From Immersiella caudata (lineage: Eukaryota > Ascomycota > Sordariomycetes > Sordariales > Lasiosphaeriaceae), in the NCBI GenBank assembly GCA_030512335.1, contig JAULSU010000004.1:5084001-5148000 (forward strand): a stretch of 64,000 bases of DNA, in the 5' to 3' direction. A program made the position numbers and the translations under genes. Positions 1 to 11,267 of this stretch are shown here, piece after piece (positions within the stretch are counted from its first letter, which is position 1; every line of letters begins with the position of its first letter). The notes below the pieces were generated by a model, which was not told the origin of the DNA, did no database searches, and saw only the letters and a list, made by a program, of their open reading frames with translations.

Positions 1-851
1 CTCTCACGGGGAGTACACGCCGGTCCGGCCCCAGACAAGCAACGTTGTGTCCGTTGCAAAGTGGAAGTTGACGCAATGTGGGACAAAATGGGGGTGTGCT
101 TTGAACGCGTCACAGGACAGCGATGTCAGGCAGCTGAGACCTGGACGAGTCGCGCGTGCTTTGGCAGTCAAACGAGATCGAGGCAGGGCTGAAGAGCCCA
201 TGATGATACCTCGCTGTTTCTAGAAACAGGACCAAAAAAGCCCATGACTCATGCTGGTGAGCTACCCATTCCTCTTCCTTCGGGATGGTTTGATGCGGAG
301 AACTCGAGGCGTTGAAGCATGGCAGGTCGGGGCTAAGGCCGCAAGGTTGACACGGCTCTTTGAGCTCGTTGATGATGCTGACACGGTCAAGTTGAACAGA
401 ACAAGCAGACGACGGCCGAGGTGAGTTGCGTCACAAACCTCTGTTGCTGACCAAGTCTGCAGTCTTCTCGAAATAGGTTCGACTCCTTCGCTCCCGTGCG
501 AGGCTGGATGGAACACATTCAAACCGGAATATCACCGAGCCACAAGGGAAAGACGACTATTACACCTGTTAGTTGGTCGAACGACACACGAACCACGACC
601 GATCCAAATAAAGAACATTCGGAAATAAGAGGCCACGGAGGTGGAACCAGCCCGCGCTCAACGTTGCGCAGTGCACAACCACCAGCACCAACGCATCGTT
701 CACCTCTCCTAAGGTAATCCCATACTCCGTAGCTGAATAGCTCTTAGCAAATCAAATCGAAACTGTCAATTCTGTAATCCTTTCCAAGCAAATCATTTGG
801 CATATGTATCCAACTACTCGCTAGCCACATATACAGCCATTGATTCAACGA
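1..851. other. Intergenic, no gene recognised
   Basis: Only short frames without recognisable motifs or codon structure are present on both strands. The right end is the 3' flank of the leftward gene ending at 852. Confidence 0.5.
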
Positions 852-1703
852 TCACCACCCACCATGCCCATGTCCGTGATTCCCATGCCCATGCCCCTGA
901 TGCCCCTGACCCCCATGATGTCCTCCATGTTGCTGATTCTGATGCTGCTGATGCTGATACCCACCATCCCCAGCGTACCCCCCTGGCTGCCCTTGCGCAG
1001 GATACCCGTCATCCACCCCTCGATGCAAAATGCCCCCCAGCAAGCCCCCGCCATTGGAATGCCCGTGATTCCCACTCTTCCCTTTCAACTTCTTCTCGAT
1101 CAAATTTGCCGCGATCATACCCGCCGCACCACCCATGATCTTGCTCATTGTGCCTCCGTGCCCAATCTTGCTGCCGAGGTAAGCGCCGCCTGCGCCTCCA
1201 GCTACAGTGGAAAGAAATCCCTTTTCACCATCAGGACCACTGGGGACGTGGGTCTGGGGTTGGTTCGGGGAATATTGCGTTTGGTACGGCGCAGGACTGC
1301 CTCGTTGATCTGGAGATGCGCTGTTCGGTGGCGCGCCGTAGTTCGCTTGAGATGGATACGGCCGGTTACCCTCGGAATGTGCGGAGACAGGCCGACTGTT
1401 AGGATCTGGGGTGTAACCGTACGGCTGGAGCTGCTGTTGATGCGGCGCGTAGCTCGGTTGTTGGGGGTACGGCGAGGTTGCTTGCGACGGGTATGGCGAC
1501 GGTTGAGGGGAGTACGAAGGCTGCTGTGGATGAGACGACGACTGCGGTGCGTAAGGGGGTTGGTTGTACGGCGAGGCGTACTGCGGTTGCGCGGGGTACG
1601 GGCTTTGTGCCTGCGGCGGCGGATAGCTCGGGTTTTGGTATTGGTTCTGTGGTGGGTAGGACGGCTGTCCCCCTGAGGGATTGTAGTAGTCTTGCGCTGA
1701 CAT
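852..1703 (-). CDS. Gly/His/Pro-rich glycine-zipper protein
   Basis: A 283-residue protein. The start is the ATG at 1703 (MSAQDYYNPSGG...), chosen because the frame upstream of it has no fungal-like composition and the repeats begin at once. Residues 1 to about 160 are low-complexity Pro/Tyr/Gln/Ser repeats (PSYPPQ, QPSYSPQ type). Next comes a Gly/Ala-rich helix-forming stretch (FLSTVAGGAGGAYLGSKIGH, then IMGGAAGMIAANLIEKKLKG) that fits a glycine-zipper membrane-insertion or oligomerisation segment. The C-terminus is very rich in Gly, His and Gln and ends HGHGNHGHGHGGW, which could bind divalent metal. No signal peptide is seen. Proteins of this layout are common in Pezizomycotina and generally uncharacterised, so function is unknown. 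Long antisense frames here are artefacts of the repetitive composition. Confidence 0.75.
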   Translation of the reverse strand: MSAQDYYNPSGGQPSYPPQNQYQNPSYPPPQAQSPYPAQPQYASPYNQPPYAPQSSSHPQQPSYSPQPSPYPSQATSPYPQQPSYAPHQQQLQPYGYTPDPNSRPVSAHSEGNRPYPSQANYGAPPNSASPDQRGSPAPYQTQYSPNQPQTHVPSGPDGEKGFLSTVAGGAGGAYLGSKIGHGGTMSKIMGGAAGMIAANLIEKKLKGKSGNHGHSNGGGLLGGILHRGVDDGYPAQGQPGGYAGDGGYQHQQHQNQQHGGHHGGQGHQGHGHGNHGHGHGGW

Positions 1704-2312
1704 TTTGGTGGTTTTTGAGGTCGACGGTGATTGTTCGGTGTTTGGTGGAAAGTTGAGCTGGGTGCAGCGGCGACAGGGTCGGACCGGTAATAAACCTTGT
1801 CGGGGAATGCTGACGCGCACTGATCAGCTGCCCGGGGTTAGCGGGGTGAAGGTTATCCGACGAAAGCTCCAGGGCATCCGGGGTGTTGGTGGCGATGATA
1901 GGCCGGGCCCCACGTGCGCTTCCTTGCGAACCAGGGCGTCGGGTGGGTCGCTGGCAAACACTGCCTCTGACTCAGCCCCGAATGTCAACGACACCTCGGA
2001 CTGTCTTCATCAACGAACCATCACCTCGTGCCAAGCCGGCGACCACACAACAGGATGAGTTCTGGCATCGCGTAGCCGGGCATGGCAACTCTTTGTGTAC
2101 CACTTGTCCAACCTCGCTTTGGAGCTCGTCAATTGTCCCGAATCTGTCACACTCCTTCGCCAAGTCGCCGTCAAATCGTCGACGCAACGTTGCTCACTGT
2201 CACCATGGTGAAACCTCATCTACCAGTGTCCTAAATCAGGGCAGAACTAAGGGCGCCACGGAGCGCAATTTGAACATGAAGGTGAGCGTCATCCTAGTGT
2301 CGAGTTCCAGCA
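1704..2312. other. Intergenic between divergent loci
   Basis: This stretch holds the promoter side of the leftward glycine-zipper gene and the 5' flank of the decayed gene starting at 2313. I see no gene or repeat in it. Confidence 0.4.
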
Positions 2313-5300
2313 ATGTCCGCATCGTCTCCTTCCCAGTTCTCTCACCAGCTCGCTGCAAAACTAATGGACGCTCGAGTGTATTTCTTCCTGGCTCTGTGCC
2401 TGGCAGTCCCTGTGATTGCGGGGGAGGAAGAAAATTACGAGCAGAGATTTGATGAAATGGTGAATAACTTGGCCACCGATGTGGCACCATTCCTTGCTCT
2501 CTTTAGAGAACAAGTCACTAAGCAGTACCTCGGCGAGAGCATGTCGTTTTGGGGTTACTTCATCTTTGCCTCAGTACCCATCGGCATCATCACGACAATT
2601 GCTTCGGCGATCCGGGTTCGCGAGCCGAAGCGGCTGAGGTCTTTCGTCGGGCGATTGCAGGAGGCAGCCGGGGTTGTCGAAGCCGAGTTATGCACCTCAA
2701 CGAGTCACAATGCTTGCGAACTCTTTCACAGCGGCGGAATCGCGCGCATCATTGGCCGTCCCAAGATTTTGGAGATTATTCACTTCCCCAGAGCACCATA
2801 CCACCTAGGGTCCCCAGACGGACAGCCAACAGCCGAACTCCACGTTTTCAACTAACATCTGCTCGAAACAATAGGACTCACGAAGCCTCTAGATGTCAGC
2901 CCATCAAGGTTAAGAGAATGGGAATTTTCGGGAGGCTTGGAAGATACAAGTGTGGCCATGGCTGTGAGGGTTGACGGCCCACAGCTTCGAAAAATCTGGA
3001 CTCGATTTACCGCTCGCGTAGGCAAACTCCTGAAGCTTGACTTTGAAGGCTTTTGGGGATCCCATCTCTCCATTGCGAGTAGCGAGAAGTTGGTGTCATT
3101 TTCGTCATTGGCTTCGACATGTGGTGCTAAATTGTACTCGGACATCCTCAGGAAACAAAGCCCACCGAACTTGTCTATCAACATCGGAAGGGCTCGTATA
3201 AACGATCTGTGGCTGGTTGGCGCTGTCGCTGTAGCGGTAGTGGCACAGTTCGCAGTCTTCGTTGTCTCGACCCATGATGCCGTCAGCGAAAAACACGCCC
3301 TAGGTTTCGCCTTCATCTCGCGTGGGACTCTGATGTTGTTCATCGGAATGCTTTGGTGTGCGGCACTCATCGAGCAAAGCGCTCGCGAGGTGACCTTTGA
3401 CACCGGGAGCAGCTTGGCGAAACTAAAAGCCGATCGGCGCTATATTGGGTTCAGCTAGGCACGCAGGTCGTTGCAGACCAAACATTTGCTTCCTTTGCGT
3501 TTTCCGACGCAGGGTCAAAACTTAACGAACCACTCTCGGAATACAGAGTCTCGACAATTGTCGACCCCGCCAATCGCATCAAGACTCGGACCGCCTTTGC
3601 AGCCATCCTAACGACCCTCAGCTATGTTTTTCAGCTTGTAGGCTTGCGGGCCTAGCCGCGTAGGCTCTCAATCGGCCAGCTTTCATCACCCTTATCATGG
3701 CCTTTATCCGGGGGGTAATGAAGACAAGCCGTTTCAAGACCCGCGATAACAATCTCCGGGCTGCCGTTCTCAACATTGTTTCCGGATATGAGCTCGATTA
3801 GCTCTCATACGAGCTGTGCTATGCGGACGACTGGTCGATTCCGGCAGACAACAAGAAGTCTAATACAATTTCTTTCTCCGTTCTCGGTACCGTCCATAGA
3901 CTCGTTCCCAGCACACCAGAATCAGCTGTCGAACCGAGTAGCCTGATATTTGTACCCAGTGTGAAGGAAGCCAAGAGCCCCGAGGCAGTACGCGAACAGG
4001 AGGTAGTTGCGGGCACTGAGAATCTCATCTACTACAGACCGCCGGCTGGCCTCATTCACGAGGGGCCCTTTTGTCCCGGCCTCCCAGCAATGGGATGACA
4101 GTCAGGTAGAGGTTCGCTCTATCTCACGGAAGATCGTCTCGGCACTCCACGGTGTCAGTTGTCCGGGTTTGTCCGGGTTTAAAGGTACCGACGTTGCTAT
4201 CAAGGAGCGGACCCAAGAATCTCGTGATGGGGTAGGTAATGTTGAGATGCATCTCGATGTCCTGCGAACGACGCTGCCCTAACGAAAAAAGTGCGCCGAC
4301 CCTGTTGAGGCTCTCCTCGGGCTGTGGGTCTAGTCTCTAAAGAGCAACTTCAACGTCACAGCATTGAAGGATATCGACAAACTCGCCATTGACGTGCTCT
4401 TGGCGGAACACATCCCGCCTGCCCAGGTCGTTTCGTTCAGGCCTTGCTCGGACGAAGACACGATACACCACGAAGGGGATGGAGGATTTTCACTGTGAGT
4501 TGCCACCACCCGGACTTCAGCGATATTGTTCCGTGGTTCGCCGGGGGTTCCAGCCTGAACGACTTCACGATCAACTACGGATTTCTCCGCATCGACACAT
4601 CAAAGTGGATATCATCAGGGGCGCAGTTCAACCCCTCAGCAATGACCTGGAGGAGAACAACGCATGTCGAACAATGCAGCGTGTGGGAGGCATGTGATCC
4701 AATCTTCCAGCATGCCCGACCAGTTGATGACCTGTCATCCTATGTCCGTTTCACAGGATGGACCAGCCTGTGGCGAGCCAATGCAAGACTTCCTGTCCCG
4801 TGGTCCGAGGCTCACGAGCTTCTCTTGCGGGCGTACAAAAACTTCCTCCCTACCGCCGGCACGCCGAGCAATAGCGCTAAAACAAGCGCGCCAGACCAGA
4901 GTACATTCACCAGATTGCCATCCCCGGAGGCGAGCTGCTTCGAAGAGCAATCTGCCCCATCAACAGCGCCAAAGTACGAACTCGGGGCTTCTCTCGCAAC
5001 GAAGCAGAATACAGTCCGCATTATAATCTCCACGATCGTCACGGACTCTTCAAGCATCTCCGGGCCTTCTCGTGTTGGGAAGAAACTCGCCAACGCTACC
5101 GCCAAGTGGCCCAAATCCTAGCGCCTCACGACAAGCAGTAGGGGCGCCGAATCTATCTACTTTCGTTCCGGTAGCTCTGAATATGCAAGCAACTCCTCAC
5201 CCCGTCGCTCGCTGCCTGCGAAGTTCAAAGAACCCCAATACCAAACCGCAAGCCAGGTTGGCTCAAGGAATGCGGTCCACCGGACAGCTAAGCTAACCCT

Positions 5301-5580
5301 TGCGGTAAGGTCTCACGACAGGACGGGGACGCTTGTGCTGCTGAATGACCCGAATATAACAGCCTCCATTTTGGAGCCCTCGATTCTTCCACGGACGGCA
5401 GCAAAGGGTTGGACTGAAGTGGTGCCGAGTCTTCTTGATGCAGGACTAGACCCTTGCGGAATGGATGAGGACAGGAAGTCGACAATTGAGCACTACACCG
5501 ATGCCAACAACGGAGCGATGGCGTTTGAACTGCTGTCGGTGGTGCAGGATGTCTCGGCGAGGCGTCGGTTTGAGGAGTGA
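2313..5580 (+). pseudogene. Decayed membrane/ankyrin-type gene
   Basis: Fragments of one long reading direction are scattered over three frames. The N-terminal piece (2313-2855) starts at an ATG and has a hydrophobic segment (YFFLALCLAVPVIAG) and a second one (WGYFIFASVPIGIITTIASA), followed by the sort of conserved text seen in large fungal ankyrin-repeat membrane proteins (VVEAELCTSTSHNACELF). A second piece (2937-3458) carries more hydrophobic helices. A third (about 3670-4100) reads MAFIRGVMKTSRFKTRDNN and LCYADDWSIPADNKK. The last piece (5335-5580) has an ankyrin-like stretch (LLDAGLDP). Lesions seen: a frame break near 3443 (adding one T would continue the frame through the TAG at 3456), TAG at 3653-3655, TAG at 3799-3801 inside the otherwise open third piece, a TGA near 4098 and TAG at 4331-4333. 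The family assignment is from memory; the breaks are seen directly. Confidence 0.7.
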
Positions 5581-6241
5581 AGGTGGATTTCCGGTGTCTT
5601 GGATCCATAGAATCCGGGAGGGTAATGTTCATGAAAATGAATAACTGGATAGCATCGTAGAAAGACAGTGGCGGCAAGCCTGCCATCAGCTGAGCTGTTT
5701 ATACTGAATTATGAATCCGCAGCACAGCGCCAAATCTGCCGCTGAGACCACGATTTTGCGGCCGAGAAGTCGATAGTCTCCAGGATGTCAGACCACGCTG
5801 TTGAGGCGTCATTCGAACCCATCCCGCTGTCAGACTCAGACACGCAGGTGCCTCTGCCGCTGCACGCTTGCCACGCGAGCGAAGGACACTGCGAATCGCA
5901 GAGTCAGACACGCACATGAAAGTAGGATACGAACGCCGCGCGCCCGATCGGGAGGTCAGAAAAAGGAAAGCAGAAGCCACCAAATTGCCGGCGGGGGTGG
6001 TGTGATTGGCTGCCTGCGCTGCAATCTGAAACGCCTGGGCTGCAGAGAGGCAGCCAGCCAGGCGCTGCCCCGTGCGCTGTGCGGAGTGGGCTGCGCCTTC
6101 CAAGGCGGCGTGCTGGACCCTGCATGAAACGGGCCCGTCGACTGACAAAAAGTGCTGCGGCGCCCGAATTTTGAGCAGCAGGGGATGGAGCAGCGACCGT
6201 CACCCTTCAACGCTCGTTTCCTCATCAATTTTTTTTCGACA
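5581..6241. other. Intergenic, no gene recognised
   Basis: GC-rich sequence with short overlapping frames on both strands and no motif. It probably holds the promoter and leader of the gene at 6242. An in-frame ORF extends upstream of 6242, so a longer N-terminus cannot be excluded. Confidence 0.4.
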
Positions 6242-7466
6242 ATGGGGACCAAATCGCTTTTGCGCCGGGTGCGCGATGCGTTTCGGCGCAGAAAGGAGGC
6301 TGGAGTCGACAAGGGGAAGGGTGTTGTCGTCAGCGACCCACAGCCACTGCAGGTGGGCGCTAAGCTGCCGATTATCCACCCCGGAATGGAGCTTCGGGGG
6401 CACCTGAATGGCGGCGTCCCAACCATCTCCCGCGCCGACATGCAGCGATCGGCAAGCGACCAAGACACATCGGCTCTCTTTTCCAAACTACCGCTTGAGC
6501 TCCGTCGGCAAATTTACGGAGAGGTATGGCGATCGTACCTCGGGTCGTCGCGCGCATCGGCGTCGGCCCCGGAGCCAGATCTTCGCCTCCACATCTACAC
6601 AGACGGGTCCGGCCGCGGCATCTTCCGCCACACCCAGTGTCAGATCCATCCCGGTCTTCCTAGCCAGGACGATGCCCAAGTCATCGAACCATGGCCTTTC
6701 CACACCAACACGCACACGCCGCCGACGTGGTTCTGGTTTGCTTGGGTTATGCGTCTGCACTGGGACAAGCACTGGAAATGCCAGCACCAAGTCATGAAGC
6801 GCTGGGATCCGCAAACCGGCAACGCCAAAGATGCTGAGCCGAGTCCATTCCTCGCTCTCTTCCTCACCTGCAAGAAGATGTACGTCCCTTTTTCTCTTGC
6901 CATCAACTCAACTAACAATGAACAGGTACTGGGAATCCATCTCCTCCCTCTTCGAAACCGTCACCCCCGTCTTCACCTCCTCTGAAGACGCCCACCGTTT
7001 CTTCATCCAGCGCCCCCATCCCTTCCTCAGCAGCATCCGCACTCTTGAATTCAGCTTCACCAACCCCAACGATCATCTCTTCCTTGCGCAGGTGCAGAGG
7101 GGACCTATTGAGGAGCCAGTACCCGTGGTGACGAATCCTCATGCTTGCATGGTGATGCCTTATCGGCTGGAGATCTTTGGGCAGACGCTCTGGGGGGAGT
7201 TGGTGAGGGGGTTGAGAGGGGCGATTCCGGATTTGAAGGATTTTGATGTTACGATTGGGGGGAGGTTTTCTCATGAGGTGGCGCTGGCGCGGTTTGGGTG
7301 GAGACCGGAGGCGGGTGTTGAGGGAGTGGGAGAAGGTGGGAGTGAAGAGGGGCAGGAGGATGATGAGCGTGTTGAGCCGTGGACGCTGCCGGGCAGGCTG
7401 GCTGTGCTTTTCAAGGCAGATGAGCAGCGGTATGTTCAGGAGGGTGTGAAAATGGTTAGGCGGTGA
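6242..7466 (+). CDS. DUF7730-like fungal protein
   Basis: Two exons, 6242-6879 and 6926-7466, joined by a 46-bp intron (GTACGT...CTAAC...CAG) give 392 residues. The ATG at 6242 sits in a good context (ACAATGG). The N-terminus is basic (LLRRVRDAFRRRK). The core LPLELRRQIYGEVWRS, followed by LHIYTDGSGRG and a region with LFLTCKKMYWESISSLFETV spanning the splice, is typical of the DUF7730 (F-box-like LPxEIRxxIY) family of Pezizomycotina. After the splice come ISSLFETVTPVF and SSIRTLEFSF, again as in that family. Molecular function is unknown. The C-terminus has an acidic/Gly insert (EGVGEGGSEEGQEDDE). The gene is convergent with the hydrolase gene, with about 180 bp between them. Confidence 0.75.
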
Positions 7467-7647
7467 TGATGTGGCTGTTTCGGCGAGATATGTAAGATAG
7501 GGGTTAGGATGTTCTGTCTTCCAAGGTCTTGGGAAGTTTCTTTTGTCATCTGTATCACCAACTTCGGATTTATCGTTATTAGTTCTCACATCCCTCAGAG
7601 GAAGCCATGTATCTCTACCTGCTACAATGCCACTTTCTTGATACCCT

Positions 7648-8511
7648 TCACCCCTCCACCTCCCCAAATCCCTCAGGCAACTCTCTCCCCTCCACCCACG
7701 CTTTGATACCCTCCGCAAACAACTCCGGCATCTGCAAATTCCACGCATGCAACGCCCCCTTCACCACCACAACCCTACTCCCCTCCTCCATCCCCCCGAC
7801 CAACCCCCTCGCACTCCCCACATCATCCCCCCTCTCTCCGACAACCACCAACGTCCTCACCCCCCTCCCAATCCCCTCCCACCCCTCAAAGTCCAAAATA
7901 CTCCCATACACCCCGCTCACCACATCCCACCTCCTATTACCTCTCATCTCCCCTCTCAACTGCTCATGCCTTCTCAGCCCGCTCCATTCCACCATCCTCC
8001 AGTACAGCCCATCCGGTATCAACTCGTTCACCACCCAGAATATCGCCATTACCCATCCCGGTCTTTCAGCAAGGAATTTATAACTCCCCCTGAATGGATG
8101 CGCTCCGCTTGCAAAGACACTGGCGCAGAGTTCAGGGTACGTCCTGCCAAGTTGCAGCGCGACGAAGCCTCCCGCGGAAAGACCGACAATGTGCGCGGTA
8201 CTGTTTTTAGCGTGTTGTTGGATAATCGGGACGATGGAGTCCGCAAGGGCAGGGATGGTGTAGGGTCCTGGGTGGGTGGCGGAGCGGGAGTGACCGGGGA
8301 GATCGACGAGGAGAATGTGGTAATGCGGTGTGAGGAGGGGGAGAAGGTGGGTCCATTCGAGGTGGGAGGAGGTTAGGGAGTGGATTAGGAGGATGGTTGT
8401 TGGGTTTTCGGGGGAGAGGGAGAGGAAGAAGGGGAGCTGTTCTCCTTGGGGAGGGGTTGGGGGTGGTGGATTAGGAGCGGTGAGGGGGGTTGTTTCGGTT
8501 GGGGTTGTCAT
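7648..8511 (-). CDS. Alpha/beta hydrolase fold protein
   Basis: A single-exon gene of 287 residues. Beta strand 3 and the oxyanion region read TTILLIHSLTSSHLEW (about 38-53); the usual HG is HS here. A conserved VDLPGHSRS follows at about 69-77. The nucleophile elbow is G-L-S-A-G (110-114, Ser112). The acid is likely Asp229 or Asp230 in VVVGERGDDVGS, and the catalytic His is His255 (GALHAWN). It therefore has a full Ser-Asp-His triad and should be an active soluble esterase, lipase or related hydrolase. The substrate cannot be told from sequence. The N-terminal 25 residues are Thr/Pro-rich without a signal peptide, suggesting a cytosolic protein. Codon use in the second half is strongly G-rich on the coding strand. 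Confidence 0.85.
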   Translation of the reverse strand: MTTPTETTPLTAPNPPPPTPPQGEQLPFFLSLSPENPTTILLIHSLTSSHLEWTHLLPLLTPHYHILLVDLPGHSRSATHPGPYTIPALADSIVPIIQQHAKNSTAHIVGLSAGGFVALQLGRTYPELCASVFASGAHPFRGSYKFLAERPGWVMAIFWVVNELIPDGLYWRMVEWSGLRRHEQLRGEMRGNRRWDVVSGVYGSILDFEGWEGIGRGVRTLVVVGERGDDVGSARGLVGGMEEGSRVVVVKGALHAWNLQMPELFAEGIKAWVEGRELPEGFGEVEG

Positions 8512-9487
8512 TGCTGGGTGTAGGTTGTTTGGTTGTTGTTTGGTTGGGGGTCTGACAGGCTGTCCCTACTTGTTGTGGTTGATGGTGTTTGGTGAGGTTG
8601 AGATGATATGTGGAGGTGAGGTTCGGCGCGCATGTGGGAATGGCGGGCAATTTATGGATCCGCAGCGTCGGGTCAGCTCGGGGTCTTGTGACGGCCCGTT
8701 TCTTGGCGTCGTGCTTGCCAAAAGCCAACACCAACAAGGCAAGCTTTCCCATCAATCCATTGTCTGCGTCAAAGACCTAGAATTAAAGTTACTCCATGTT
8801 TGGGCTTGTTCTTCAGATCCCCACGGAGTCGTTCAGTACAGTGCAGGAGGGGTCAGGGCCACAACTAGACTCCTAACTGCACGGCCCTCACCCATTTGGT
8901 CCAACCGTGGGATGTGTCAATTCACCCAGAGACTCCCCAAACCTACTCCATCAACGGCGTCAGTTACATTACACAAAGCCCCTTGGTGGGCTTTTTTGAA
9001 ACCTTCTTCTGACAGGGCACACCTCTGGCAAATAATAAGAATGCGATGATATAAAAGATAAAACCCCATGACCAACATATGCTCTTCCGTCCCAGCATCT
9101 GTTGAAGTCCTTGAGAATGTCTAATTCACTGGTATTATCGGATCAATGGGCCCCTCATTCACTCACTGTCCATTCAATCATCTTTTTAGGTCGGGTGTGG
9201 GTCTTGGGCACGCAATTGTGTTTTTTCCTTTCCATTTTTCGTCTATATCTTCTGGAAGTAGCAACCACCTCCATGGCAACACATCTTCCCAACTACAACC
9301 CGGCTACGATTTTCCACTTTCCTTTTTCTTTTCCGCTTTCAACCTTCCACTTTTCACTTTCCGCTTCGGTTTTCCGAAAAAAGGACGACAGCATCTCACC
9401 CGCACAAAAAAGAGGGGGGAGGACAAAAGGAAGAAAAAAGGAAACCTCACGCATCGCTAAAGGCCACCCCAAGGTAGCGCAGCCATC
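8512..9487. other. Promoter/5' leader region with C/T-rich tract
   Basis: About 975 bp between divergent genes. Around 9315-9380 lies a long pyrimidine-rich tract (repeated CTTTCC/TTTTC words), the usual look of a fungal promoter or leader, followed by a purine-rich stretch at about 9400-9450 before the ATG at 9488. No gene is seen. Confidence 0.4.
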
Positions 9488-11267
9488 ATGCCAGCTAGAA
9501 GATCATTGAACCAGCTGCCTCCTCGGACAAACTACACCATCCAGGTCAAAGCAGCCGACTTCATCGCCAAGTACGTCACCATCCTCGCCTGGGACAAAGC
9601 AGTGGAATCCGAGCTCCCTCAAATTATTCAATGGCTCACCAGCTCTTCAACTTTCCAGCCACACTCGTCTTCCCACATCGCTTGTCTCAAAACAAAGGGT
9701 AACCTCCGCACGCTCGCTGGCGTTGTCTCCGAATACGAAAGTGCCGCGCATGCCCTTGCCGCGGGTGTGGGGGTTCCGTGGATCGACATTGCGGCAGTGA
9801 AAGCCGTCTTCATTCACCAGTGGCATTGGATGGGAAAGTTCAAGGGCCAGTACGGGGATTACGTTCAGTCGGCAAAGCATTTTCCGGCTGCCGTAATGCC
9901 AATTGGGGAGAGGGTTTACGATGAGTGGTATGGAATCTTCGCCCTGATCAATGATCCCAAGGGCATGCCGGGAAACATCGCGGGGGAGATGAGGAAGGTC
10001 TACAAGGCCGTGGCCACCATGGCGGTGATGATGCAGGTACGTCTATTCTAGTATCTTTCTGTTCCCCCAGTGCCTATTTCTGTTCTTCGCAGCCCTTTGC
10101 ATACTCGTCCAGGCCTTTTTCCTGCTCTTCCTAGCCCTTTTCCTGCTCTTCCTAGCCCTTTCCCTGCTCTTCTCACGCATTCCTTTGTTCTTCCCAGGCC
10201 TTCTTTCGCTCTTTACAGGCCTTTAACTACTCTTCCAACAACTTTTCGTGCTCTGCCCACGCCTTTACACTGTTTTTTTTTTCCCCAATTTAACGCTAAC
10301 TTTTACATAGAATGAAGAGATGGACGAGAGCGAGGTCACCAAGGAGGCAATGCTGGAAGTCGACTTCCGGACTCTAGGCCAAATCCTTCTCGAGATGCCG
10401 CAGAACGACCGCTTCGTTGGTCTTCGGAAGAAGGCCGAGGAGGCTGATGCCAACTGGCGCGCGATGGTCGTCGAGGCGAAGAAGGGGCAGACCAATACTT
10501 GGAGAGTGCGGGAGGCGGCCCTCGCGGCGAAGCGGGCTGCTGCCAGACACGTTGAAGAGGAGACTCCCAGTGATGCCGGCGGCGTTGACGGTGCTGGCAG
10601 TGGTGATGGTGTCGGCCGCGCTGGTGGTGTTGGCAGTTGTGGTGGTGTCGGCAATGGTGGTGGCGCTGGTAGCGGTGGTGGTACCAGCGGGAGGAAGCGT
10701 CCGCGCGAGGTCATGGAAGCCGACTCGGATGCTGGAACCGGCCCCGCCCCCAAGACCCAAGCAGGACCCGACAATCAAAGGCAGCATCTTCAAGCTGTCC
10801 TGAGGTCCCTTGCTGAAGAGAAGAAGAGAGGCGACAAGCTCGAGAAGACCGTTGCAGAGCTCCAGAGCCAAGTGGCCACCATGGCCAACTACACGAAGAA
10901 CCTCGAAAATGGCGCTTGGCGCATCTACGACCTCCAGGGCGTCCTCAGCGTGCAGAAGGGGGCCATCAGCATGGCTACCAACGGTTTCGGGGTTGGCTCG
11001 CCTGAGGAGCACCAGGCTCTGATGTCCAACTACACTGGCATCATCTCGGACGCTAAAGATCGAGTTGTTCGTTATGTTGTGGATGGAGAGAACGCAGCTG
11101 ATCCGTGGTATATCCGTGGCGAGGTGATATTTTTCACGTACAGCAGGGGACCACTGAAGGGTGTGGAGCGGGCAGTTAAGCCCATCCCGAAGAGTGACGA
11201 AGGCCGTGCGAAGCTGGGAATTATTTGGGATGAGGACAGCAGGAAGCTCATGTTTAGATTGGATTAA
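9488..11267 (+). CDS. Predicted nuclear coiled-coil protein, unrecognised
   Basis: Two exons, 9488-10036 and 10311-11267, give 501 residues; the 274-bp intron is long for this genome and is in phase 0 (CAG|GTACGT ... ACATAG|AAT). The N-terminal half (FIAKYVTILAWDKAVESELPQIIQWL..., with a conserved-looking KAVFIHQWHWMGKFKGQYGDY) is folded and helical. The middle is a Gly/Val/Ala repeat (GGVGSCGGVGNGGGAGSGGG) followed by a basic nuclear-localisation-like GRKRPRE. Then comes a predicted coiled coil (LRSLAEEKKRGDKLEKTVAELQSQVATM). The C-terminal part (DPWYIRGEVIFFTYSRGPLKGVERAVKP) looks like a small domain. I do not recognise the family. Another possibility is a chromatin-associated or effector-like nuclear protein; this is inference only. 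Confidence 0.65.
10083..10265 (+). repeat. Degenerate 21-bp pyrimidine tandem repeat inside an intron
   Basis: About nine diverged copies of a unit close to CTAGCCCTTTTCCTGCTCTTC fill most of the 274-bp intron of the gene at 9488. The best-preserved pair has CTAG at 10131 and 10152, so the period is 21 bp. Many units end in a 3' splice-site-like YYAG (CCAGG, CCTAG, CCCAGG, ACAGG). Confidence 0.75.

Noticed and set aside
476..486. T-loop-like GGTTCGACTCC that suggests a tRNA
   Set aside because: The flanking bases do not form a T-stem and no acceptor or anticodon arm is found around it. The same holds for GGTTCGAACTT near 18560.
840..1676. 278-codon plus-strand frame opposite the glycine-zipper gene
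   Set aside because: It is the mirror of repetitive coding sequence, made of Met/Pro and Arg/Leu/Val runs without motifs.
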